This document shows, in pieces, positions 8,524 to 15,500 of a stretch of 16,844 nucleotides of DNA. The stretch covers positions 1-16,844 of the forward strand of contig JALUSH010000029.1 in the NCBI GenBank assembly GCA_027016675.1, given 5' to 3'. Positions within the stretch are counted from its first letter, which is position 1. Every line of letters begins with the position of its first letter. The translations under genes were made by a program, and so were the position numbers. This DNA is from Thermodesulfovibrio sp. GTDB taxonomy: Bacteria > Nitrospirota > Thermodesulfovibrionia > Thermodesulfovibrionales > JdFR-85. The notes under the pieces are model-generated. The model did no database searches. It was given only the letters and a program-made list of their open reading frames with translations, and was not told the DNA's origin.

Positions 8524-8539
8524 AGCAAATCCTGTACCA
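8524..8539 (-). promoter_or_regulatory. Sigma-54 (-24/-12) promoter of the catabolic operon
   Basis: On the minus strand the sequence is TGGTAC-AGGAT-TTGCT. The -24 GG and -12 GC have the exact spacing required by the TGGCAC-N5-TTGCW consensus. Transcription should start near 8513, giving a leader of about 34 nt to the ATG at 8479. A divergently placed gene encodes a sigma-54 activator with an intact GAFTGA loop, which makes this a convincing pair. Confidence 0.85.
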
Positions 8540-8541
8540 TA

Positions 8542-8668
8542 ACCTGCAACTTCTTTGATTTATATTATTAGATACCACCATCGAAGGAAGTACTATGCAT
8601 CAGATGCCTTACCATTATTAACCCTCAGGAGTTTATCATAAAAAAATAGCACATGAAAAGTTGCAGGT
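8542..8668. repeat. 11-bp perfect inverted repeat, candidate activator sites
   Basis: ACCTGCAACTT at 8542-8552 and its exact complement AAGTTGCAGGT at 8658-8668 flank 105 bases of the divergent region. The distal copy is about 145-155 bases upstream of the predicted operon start, a normal distance for a sigma-54 activator site. The proximal copy lies directly upstream of the -24 element. Binding by the adjacent regulator is inferred. Confidence 0.6.
8597..8607. promoter_or_regulatory. Short palindrome in the divergent region
   Basis: GCATC-A-GATGC is a perfect 11-base dyad between the two copies of the inverted repeat, about 85-95 bases upstream of the predicted operon start. It could be an activator or IHF-adjacent site. 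At this length chance occurrence is also possible. Confidence 0.3.
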
Positions 8669-8706
8669 AAGCGTGGCAAAAACAAGAAAAAAGCCGCCTG
8701 GAGTGT

Positions 8707-8744
8707 TGTCTATTTTCCAGACATGTCTTGTTTTCATACAGACA
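8707..8744. promoter_or_regulatory. TGTCT/AGACA dyad cluster over the regulator promoter
   Basis: Four TGTCT or AGACA half-sites occur at 8707-8711, 8719-8723, 8724-8728 and 8740-8744. The central two form the perfect palindrome AGACATGTCT (8719-8728). The cluster covers the -35 region and spacer of the regulator's sigma-70-like promoter, where an autorepressor or other regulator would bind. The function is inferred. Confidence 0.4.
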
Positions 8745-8757
8745 GTGTTGTTATAAT
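8728..8757 (+). promoter_or_regulatory. Sigma-70-like promoter of the activator gene
   Basis: TTGTTT at 8728-8733 and a perfect TATAAT at 8752-8757 are separated by 18 bases. Transcription would start about 8764, leaving a very short leader with AGGAG at 8767-8771 and ATG at 8777. This rules out the in-frame ATG at 8723 as the start. Confidence 0.7.
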
Positions 8758-8776
8758 TAAGACAAAAGGAGAATGT

Positions 8777-10165
8777 ATGCCTTCAAATCAAAAAAAGAAT
8801 ACTCCTGTTTTTGAGAACCTTGCTGAGATTATTCTGAACAGTCTGCCCAGCGGTATAATCTTTTGTGACAGTGATTGCAGAATCCAGTTTATTAACAAAA
8901 CCTATGCTGACTATCTTGGAGTGGACCAGAAAGAGGTAATAGGAAAACCCATTACTGATTATATTCCTGGCTCCAGAATCAGTGAGGTCTTAAAAACAGG
9001 CCAGGCAGAGCTGGGGTTTAAATGCACCGTCAGCGATGGAAAACAAAAGAAGATTCTTATTGTAAACAGGATTCCTGTTTTTGACAGGGACCGTATGCTT
9101 GGAGTAATATCTCAAAGTCTCTTTGGTGATATAGGTGAATTAAAAGACCTCTCTGAACGACTCTCCTATCTGGAAAAAAAGGTGCATACATACAGGGAAA
9201 AGGTAAACAGCATACTCTCATCTCGATACTCTATTGATGACATCAAGGGCCAGAGCACTGCTATCCTTCAGGCAAAAGAAATGATCAAACAGTATGCAAA
9301 CACAGATTTTCCTGTATTACTTACAGGTGAAACCGGCACAGGCAAGGAACTCTTTGCCCATGCCCTTCACCAGGAAAGCACACGGAGCAGAGGTCCCTTT
9401 GTGAGTATTAACTGTGCAGCCATTCCAAAGGACCTTTTTGAGTCAGAGGTATTTGGATATGAACCAGGCGCCTTTACAGGAGCCCATCGGGGCGGCAAAG
9501 TGGGTCTTATAGAGCTGGCTGATAAAGGCACTCTCTTTTTAGATGAGATCGCTGATATACCATTGCATCTTCAGGTTAAACTACTCCGTGTACTGGAAGA
9601 AAAAATAGTTTACAGGCTGGGCTCTATCACCCCCAAACAGGTTAACTTCAGGCTTGTGTCTGCCACAAACAGAAATCTAAAAGCAATGATAAAAGAGGGC
9701 TCTTTCAGAGAAGATCTGTTTTACAGAATCAGTACAACCACCATTTCTATACCACCTCTCAGGGAAAGAAAAGAAGACATCCCTGTTCTGGTTCGATTCT
9801 TTTTAGAAAGGATGAATGCGCAACATCTACTGTGTTCCCAGTCAGCCATAGATGCACTGATTAACTACTACTGGCCAGGCAATGTGCGTGAACTCAAGAA
9901 TGTCCTTGAACGTGCTGTAAGCCTCTGTAATGGTAGCAGCATTGAACTTTCAGACCTGCCCGATGAATTAAGATATCGTTCCTTTGTAGATCCTTACGTG
10001 GGGGTTGAGAACTCTCACAAGGCAACCCTGGCAGACAACGAAAAGCAGATTATCCTCCGTGCCCTTGAGAAAAATGACTGGAACAAGGCAAAGACTGCAA
10101 AAGAACTCGGCATTGCACGAGCAACTCTGTATGAAAAAATCAAGAAATACCAGATTAGTAGATGA
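8777..10165 (+). CDS. Sigma-54-dependent activator (PAS, AAA+, Fis-type HTH)
   Basis: This 462-residue enhancer-binding protein would hydrolyse ATP to open sigma-54 promoters. A single PAS domain occupies about 13-118 and probably senses a ligand. A short coiled-coil linker runs through about 119-147. The AAA+ domain starts near 153, with Walker A GETGTGKE at 184-191, the sigma-54 contact loop GAFTGA at 231-236, Walker B LFLDEI at 253-258 and the WPGNVREL segment at 366-373. The C-terminal Fis-type HTH is at about 433-458 (NKAKTAKELGIARATLYEKI). There is no receiver domain, so control is by ligand binding rather than by a kinase. It is divergent from the operon that starts with a sigma-54 promoter, making that operon its likely target. 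It overlaps the next gene by ATGA. Confidence 0.95.
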   Translation: MPSNQKKNTPVFENLAEIILNSLPSGIIFCDSDCRIQFINKTYADYLGVDQKEVIGKPITDYIPGSRISEVLKTGQAELGFKCTVSDGKQKKILIVNRIPVFDRDRMLGVISQSLFGDIGELKDLSERLSYLEKKVHTYREKVNSILSSRYSIDDIKGQSTAILQAKEMIKQYANTDFPVLLTGETGTGKELFAHALHQESTRSRGPFVSINCAAIPKDLFESEVFGYEPGAFTGAHRGGKVGLIELADKGTLFLDEIADIPLHLQVKLLRVLEEKIVYRLGSITPKQVNFRLVSATNRNLKAMIKEGSFREDLFYRISTTTISIPPLRERKEDIPVLVRFFLERMNAQHLLCSQSAIDALINYYWPGNVRELKNVLERAVSLCNGSSIELSDLPDELRYRSFVDPYVGVENSHKATLADNEKQIILRALEKNDWNKAKTAKELGIARATLYEKIKKYQISR

Positions 10166-10938
10166 GCCATATCGAAAGCGTCCATGTAGAGCCTCACAGC
10201 TTATATGTAGAGTCTTATTTGCCGGATAAAATACAAATCCACATCCCTCTGCTCTTTATTCATGGACGCCATGGTTCTGCTGTTGACTGGAAGGGTTATC
10301 TTGAGTTTTTTTCACAAAGAGGCTGGAGATGCTATGCACTGAGCCTGAGGGGACATTACAGGAGCAGGCCCATCAATATAGCAGAGGTTCACTTTGCTGA
10401 TTATGTTCAGGATGTAAAAGAGGTTGTTGATCAGGTGATCAAACACCCCCCCATAATAATAGGATTCAGCATGGGAGGAAGAATAGCACAGAAGTACAGC
10501 GAATCTTATCAGGTCAGAGCCATGGTCTTATTAAACAGCACCGAACCAAAAGCTACCATGCCAGAGCAGTCTTCTCCGGCTCTGCTTCAAAAAATTCCAG
10601 ATGTACTTGTACCGAACAAATATGCCCTTCTTAAAGCTATTGGAGAAGATATGGATGAGCAGGAACTGGACAGGATATACAGAACCCTGAGCAAAGAATC
10701 CGGTATTGTTGTCAGGGAGATGATGGCTGGCATTGAAGTGGACCCGCACAAGATAAGCTGCCCTGTACTGGTAATAGACACAGACAGCCCTGCCAAATGT
10801 AAGAGACTTGCCGAGTTTTATAATGCTGAATCCATTTTTTTAGAAGGTATAACCCATTCAGGCGTAATCTGGGGACAGAGATGGCAGGAAATAGCCACTG
10901 AAATCCACAAATGGCTACTAAAAACTTGCACGTCGTAA
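10162..10938 (+). CDS. Alpha/beta-fold hydrolase
   Basis: This 258-residue serine hydrolase has an oxyanion HG at 34-35 (FIHGRHG), nucleophile elbow GFSMGG with S103, an acidic residue at D206 or D208 (VIDTDSP) and catalytic H232 (ITHSG). Length and order are standard for the esterase/thioesterase/C-C hydrolase group. There is no signal peptide, so it is cytoplasmic. Its ATG overlaps the activator stop (10162-10165), so it is co-translated with the regulator rather than with the operon enzymes. A possible job is releasing the inducer or hydrolysing an ester or acyl-CoA in the same pathway. That is inferred, and the substrate is unknown. Confidence 0.85.
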   Translation: MSHIESVHVEPHSLYVESYLPDKIQIHIPLLFIHGRHGSAVDWKGYLEFFSQRGWRCYALSLRGHYRSRPINIAEVHFADYVQDVKEVVDQVIKHPPIIIGFSMGGRIAQKYSESYQVRAMVLLNSTEPKATMPEQSSPALLQKIPDVLVPNKYALLKAIGEDMDEQELDRIYRTLSKESGIVVREMMAGIEVDPHKISCPVLVIDTDSPAKCKRLAEFYNAESIFLEGITHSGVIWGQRWQEIATEIHKWLLKTCTS

Positions 10939-10950
10939 GTGCAGGTTTTT
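10921..10950 (+). terminator. Intrinsic terminator overlapping the hydrolase stop
   Basis: AAAACTTGCAC at 10921-10931 pairs with GTGCAGGTTTT at 10939-10949 (one G-T pair, 7-nt loop), ending in five T residues. The stem takes in the last codons, and the TAA stop lies in the loop. It closes the regulator-hydrolase transcript. Confidence 0.8.
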
Positions 10951-10960
10951 GGTGTTTTAC

Positions 10961-10990
10961 TTGTAACTTCTATACCTGTTCAGGTATTAT
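10961..10990 (+). promoter_or_regulatory. Candidate sigma-70-like promoter with a dyad in the spacer
   Basis: TTGTAA at 10961-10966 and TATTAT at 10985-10990 are 18 bases apart and lie just after the terminator, ahead of the metalloprotease gene. A 16-base dyad, ATACCTG-TT-CAGGTAT at 10972-10987, sits in the spacer and overlaps the -10 box, a typical operator position. The match to consensus is moderate. Confidence 0.45.
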
Positions 10991-10998
10991 TTTAAAGA

Positions 10999-11069
10999 AA
11001 CCACAGAGAGCACGTGAGGTAACAGTAGTGGTCAATTCCTCAACTCTTTTCTCTGTGTACTCTGTGGTT
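10999..11069. repeat. ACCACAGAG/CTCTGTGGT inverted-repeat element
   Basis: AACCACAGAG at 10999-11008 is inverted as CTCTGTGGTT at 11060-11069. The right arm is preceded by a second CTCTGTGTA unit (11051-11059). A related element occurs at 15691-15738. From memory, similar CTCTGTG-type intergenic repeats are common in some Desulfobacterota and related genomes. It lies in the metalloprotease leader. Confidence 0.65.
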
Positions 11070-11081
11070 ATACTAATTTTC

Positions 11082-11087
11082 AGGAGG
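11082..11087 (+). promoter_or_regulatory. Perfect ribosome binding site before a CTG codon
   Basis: AGGAGG ends 5 nt before CTG at 11093, in frame with the metalloprotease. The GTG at 11123 has no comparable site. The CTG start also yields the LDLSFLRSLIVAALPILIAI lead-in expected of this family. Confidence 0.6.
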
Positions 11088-11092
11088 AATCT

Positions 11093-11773
11093 CTGGATCT
11101 TTCATTCTTAAGATCACTTATAGTGGCAGCCCTGCCCATCCTGATAGCCATTACCTTCCATGAAGTAGCCCATGGCTACGTGGCATATAGACTTGGCGAC
11201 AACACTGCCAAGGGTCTTGGCCGATTGACCCTCAACCCCCTTGCCCATATTGACCCTCTTGGTACTGTAATTGTACCTATCCTGTTATTCTTCTCCACCC
11301 ATGGACAATTCACCTTTGGATATGCCAAGCCTGTTCCTGTAAATCCCTTTAATCTCAGGAATCCGAAGCGTGACATGATCTTTGTCTCTGCTGCAGGGCC
11401 TTTAATGAATATTATCATTGCATTCCTATCAGGTCTTTTGATGGTAGTGCTTATGTGGCTTGAGGCAGTGGTGCCAGGGGTTGTGGTGCAGAAGCTCTTT
11501 GTACCTCTTTCGGCAATGCTGAAATACGGCATTATAATGAACATATATCTTGCAGCATTTAATCTTATACCCATTGTTCCCCTTGATGGTGGAAGAATCC
11601 TGGCAGGACTTCTGCCAAGAGAGCTTGAGATCAAATACAGCCGTCTTGAACCATATGGTATCTTCATCGTGATTGCCCTTATATTTTTAGGACTAACAAG
11701 ATTTTTTGTAATACCTCTGGCCAGTTTGATATATAATATAATTATGGCAATACTTTCGCTATTTATACCGTAG
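11093..11773 (+). CDS. M50 (site-2-protease-like) membrane metalloprotease
   Basis: This is a polytopic membrane zinc protease of the compact YwhC-like M50 type, expected to act inside the cytoplasmic membrane. From the CTG start it has 226 residues. The zinc motif HEVAH is at 23-27, within a helix that also carries GYVAYRLGD. LTLNPLAHIDPLGT at 46-59, AAGPLMN at 100-106 and the third zinc ligand D165 in FNLIPIVPLDGGRIL at 156-170 are family signatures. There are about six hydrophobic segments and no PDZ domain. The conservative alternative start is GTG at 11123. The target is unknown and no anti-sigma gene is adjacent. The next gene on the same strand starts 133 bases later. Confidence 0.9.
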   Translation: MDLSFLRSLIVAALPILIAITFHEVAHGYVAYRLGDNTAKGLGRLTLNPLAHIDPLGTVIVPILLFFSTHGQFTFGYAKPVPVNPFNLRNPKRDMIFVSAAGPLMNIIIAFLSGLLMVVLMWLEAVVPGVVVQKLFVPLSAMLKYGIIMNIYLAAFNLIPIVPLDGGRILAGLLPRELEIKYSRLEPYGIFIVIALIFLGLTRFFVIPLASLIYNIIMAILSLFIP

Positions 11774-11857
11774 TTATTAAAAACAGACTCTGAACAGGAC
11801 ACGAAAACAAATGGCTACTCTATATGGCAGGTTAAAATAACTTCTTACATTAAACAC

Positions 11858-11863
11858 AGGAGG
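11858..11863 (+). promoter_or_regulatory. Strong ribosome binding site without a standard start codon nearby
   Basis: AGGAGG at 11858-11863 is followed 4 nt later by ACG (11868), in frame with the kinase-like gene annotated from ATG 11907. The ATG has no site at normal distance. Either ACG is used, a start codon has been lost, or the site is fortuitous. Confidence 0.35.
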
Positions 11864-11906
11864 GGTAACGAGAGCCTTCAATAGAAGGGGGCTTGGTATT
11901 CAGGCT

Positions 11907-12584
11907 ATGATTAAAAAAGGCTCTCAAAATGAAAAATCCATTGCTTCATCTTCTGGTTCCTCCTCCACTAAGGAAACCGTTCTTCTCTACGAGCGACAGT
12001 TACGCGATGCAGCAGCGAGGATTCATACCGAGGTGGGACAGCCCCTTGTGGCTTTGAAGATGAAGGTAGAGATGCTCCGGTGTAAAGAATCCTCAGCGGA
12101 TTATGAGGAAATACAAAGGCTTGTGGGTATTATAATTAAAAACATCAAGAGTAGTATATCTGACCTCAGCTCTCCTCTGGTATATGATTTCGGAATTGTA
12201 CCTGCCCTCCAGTGGCTAATAAATAATTTAAAAAATACAAAGGATGTGAATATATCCTTCAATGGTGATGAACCTCCTTTCACCTGCGACAGGGAAATAT
12301 CCATCCTTCTTTACAGGGTTATGAAGATATTGCTATCAAGAATAACTGACCAGTTAGATCCAGAAGAGATCACTGTGGACTTCCGGACGGATAAAAACTG
12401 CATTAATATATCCATACTGATTAACACGAACAATTCCCCACAACAGCTACAGTCATTCATGAAAAGCCGGGATGTGTCCATTATAAAAAACTGGATGGAT
12501 TCAATTAAAGGAATATTATCCTTTGCCCCCCTAAGAGAAGGGAAGACAAGGGTTAACCTTCAGTGCCCTCTCAGCCTTTTGTAA
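11907..12584 (+). CDS. Degenerate histidine-kinase-like protein (HisKA_3/NarX type)
   Basis: This 225-residue cytoplasmic protein keeps the layout of a NarX/DegS-type kinase core without sensor or membrane segments. RIHTEVGQPLVALKMKVEML at 38-57 matches the dimerisation helix around the phospho-histidine (H40), but the usual H-D pair is H-T. VYDFGIVPALQWL at 92-104 fits the second half of the helical hairpin. The ATP domain is eroded: the N-box region (LLYRVMKILLSRI at 134-146) lacks the Glu and Asn, and no DxGxG box is visible. The C-terminal SIKGILSFAPLREGKTRVNL still aligns with the last strands. It is probably a pseudokinase or phospho-acceptor partner; this is inferred. The start is uncertain (ATG 11907 or ACG 11868). 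The 3' end overlaps the convergent hybrid kinase gene by 14 bp. Confidence 0.75.
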   Translation: MIKKGSQNEKSIASSSGSSSTKETVLLYERQLRDAAARIHTEVGQPLVALKMKVEMLRCKESSADYEEIQRLVGIIIKNIKSSISDLSSPLVYDFGIVPALQWLINNLKNTKDVNISFNGDEPPFTCDREISILLYRVMKILLSRITDQLDPEEITVDFRTDKNCINISILINTNNSPQQLQSFMKSRDVSIIKNWMDSIKGILSFAPLREGKTRVNLQCPLSLL

Positions 12585-15500
12585 AAAGCATCTTCCTGAT
12601 GATTTCTACAAGTTCATTTATCTTGAAGGGCTTGAATATCATCTCTGTGTCAGGACTTCTTTTAATCTCCTCCAGGTCCTCAGCAGGTGCATATCCTGTG
12701 GATAAGATTGCTTTCAGCCCTGGTCTTATTCTTCTCATCTGCCGAAGCAACTCCATACCAGAAAACCCGGGCATTACCCTGTCAATTATAACTAAATGAT
12801 AGCCATCCGGCTTTTCTAAAAACCTGTCCATAGCCTGGGGCCCATTTTCTGATAATATAACCTCAAACCCCATACTGGATAAACAACTCTGGAGAAAGTC
12901 CCTCATTATCTCCTCATCATCCACTGCAAGAACCCTCAAGCCAGCACCATCCACTTTTGCTTCATCTAATTCAGGCTGATCTTCTTGAAGTGGTCTTTGA
13001 ACCACCGAAGCTGAAGGGAAATAGAGTACAAACTCTGTACCTTCTCCAGGAGCAGAGATAATCTCGATACAGCCACCATGACCCTCCATTACCGAGTAAA
13101 CTACTGCAAGCCCAAGTCCCGGTCCCTTACCCTGCTCTTTAGTTGTAAAAAAGGGTTCGAATATTCTTTTCTTGACTTCATCAGGGATTCCAGGACCAGT
13201 GTCTGAAACCATGATTTTAACAAACTTATCACCTTTGCATTCCAGCACATGGACACATGTACCTCTTCCTTCACAACATTTTTCAGCAGAATCTGTCTTT
13301 ATGTGTATTATGCCACCTGTCTCACCAATGGCATCTCTGGCATTTATCACTAAATTCAGCAAAACCTGATACAATTGCCCCTGATCTGCCTCTATAAAGA
13401 GTTCCCCATCTGAAAACTCAGTGTATATACGTATATTCTCCTCCACCATCCTGCGAACTGTTTTAAGAAAAGAGGAAACAAAGTCATTGACATTAATCAA
13501 TTTTCTCTCTGTGGGGGCCTTTCTGCCAATAATAAGAATCTGACGTGTAAGCTCTGATGCCCGTTCTGTTATATCCATAACCTTCTCAAGATAGCCTCTT
13601 ACCACCTCTGATTGGGAATTATTCATGGCCATCTCAGCAAAGCCCATAATGCCCATGAGCATATTATTAAAATCATGGGCAATGCCTGCAGAGAGATTGC
13701 CTATGGCCTCCATCTTCTGGGCCTGGATAAACTGTTCCCTTAATTGCTCCTTTTCCTGTTCAAGTTTTTTCAATTCTGTCACATCATGCATGATGCTACT
13801 GGTCTTTAAAAACCTTCCATTACTGTCGTAGATAGCAATGGCCCTGACATGAACATTGATTGTACTACCATCCTTTTTTATAATCTCCCACTCAGCCTCT
13901 ACTGATCCCTTCTCCTTCAGTTCCTGAAACTTTTCATCAAAGACACCATGAAACCTCTCTGGCAGGAGTTCCTTCATATGCTTTCCAAGCAGTTCTCTTC
14001 TACTGTAACCCAGGACTTTCACCTCTGTATCATTACATTCAATAATATAACCGTCCTCATCGAGGGAATGCATAAGATCAGGAGCACTGTTGTAAAGCTC
14101 CCTGTATTTACGTTCAGATTCCTCCAGACTCCTTCTCAGATTTACCTTCTCTGTTATATCTGTTACAGTTTCTACTGCAGCACAAACCTCGCCAGTCTCT
14201 TCTTTTAAAGGATAGGAATTTACCTCAACATAAATCTTTTTCCCATCAGATGCAGTGTGTATGTGAAGTGAGCTGTGTTGTTTCCCGTCATTAAGGGTCT
14301 TTATAACCGGGCACTCCTCACCCTCGTCAGGACAGGGTCTCTCATAACCATGTGACAGTTCATAACAGTGTCTGCCAAGAATATCTTTGAGTTCTCTCTT
14401 TGTCTGTTTTATATATCCTCTGTTTGCTGAGAGTATTCTTAGATCCCTGTCTATCACTAAAACTGCGTCACCGATACCTTCAAGAACAGATTGCAAAAAG
14501 TCCCTTGACTCCTTTAGATTTTTCTCAGCAATTCTCAAATCCGTTATATCCTTTATCACTTCTGCAACAGCCTCAATCTCTCCCTTTTCGTCAAAGATTG
14601 GATATATAATCTGTTCAAAGATGACCTCCCTGTCGCCACAATATGCCTTCCTCTCCTGTGTAAATATACTCTTCTCCTCTATAACCTTATTTATAGGACA
14701 GCCTTCACAGGCATCATCTCTACACATAAGAACATGGAAACAAAATCTGCCCTGAAGGTCTTCTTTGCGGAGGATTGTAAACTGCTCCAGGGCGGGGTTA
14801 ACATATTTTATCCTGTAATCAGGAGAGATGATAATTATTGGGTAGGGAGAGTATTTATAGGCTGCAAAAAGGGTCTCCTTTGTGTTCTTTACCGCTTTTT
14901 CCAGTTCCTTTTCCTTTGTTATATCCCTGATTGTATGGATATAGTGTGTAAGTGTACCATTGTCATAAACTGGAGAGATAGAGGCCCGCAGATAACGACC
15001 AAGATAGGGTTCGTAAAACTGGATTACATTTTCCTCTCTCTCTTTTAGTCCCTTTGAAAGTGGACACCATGAGGGTGGATGTTCTGAGTTATGAATAAGC
15101 TCATAACACCTTCTGCCTTCTACATCCTTGATATTAACCCCTGTTAGCTCTGATAGGGCAATATTTGCCCTCAGGATATTAAACTCATTATCAAGTAGCA
15201 TAACCGTGTCATACATACTGTCAAAGGTCAGTCTCCACTCACGAAGCGCCTTCTCAAGCCTGCTCTGAAAATCTCTTCTTTCCTTTTCAAGTTTTCTCTT
15301 TTCTTTAACCCTCTCAATAGACAGAAATATCTCATTATTTGTAAAGGGCTTCATGAGGAAATCATAGGCACCCTCTTTTATACTCATGACAGCACGTTCA
15401 AGTGTTGCATAGGCAGTGATTATGATGACATCTATCTCAGGGTTTTGTTGCTTTATTCTGCGAAGAAGTTCGAGTCCATCCACATCAGGCATAACTATAT

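Noticed and set aside
6830..8581. Longer start (ATG 8581) for the GltD-like gene
   Set aside because: The extension has no family similarity, contains the sigma-54 promoter and precedes the predicted transcript start. ATG 8479 has a proper ribosome site.
8657..8680. Second sigma-54-like site (TGCCACG followed by TGCA on the minus strand)
   Set aside because: The -24/-12 spacing is one base too long and the GG is broken. The site at 8524-8539 fits far better.
8723..8776. Longer start (ATG 8723) for the activator
   Set aside because: A perfect TATAAT lies within the extension, and AGGAG serves ATG 8777.
11176..11802. 208-codon open frame antisense to the M50 gene
   Set aside because: The plus strand encodes a clear M50 protease with its zinc motif. 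The antisense product has no recognisable motif and is a shadow of it.
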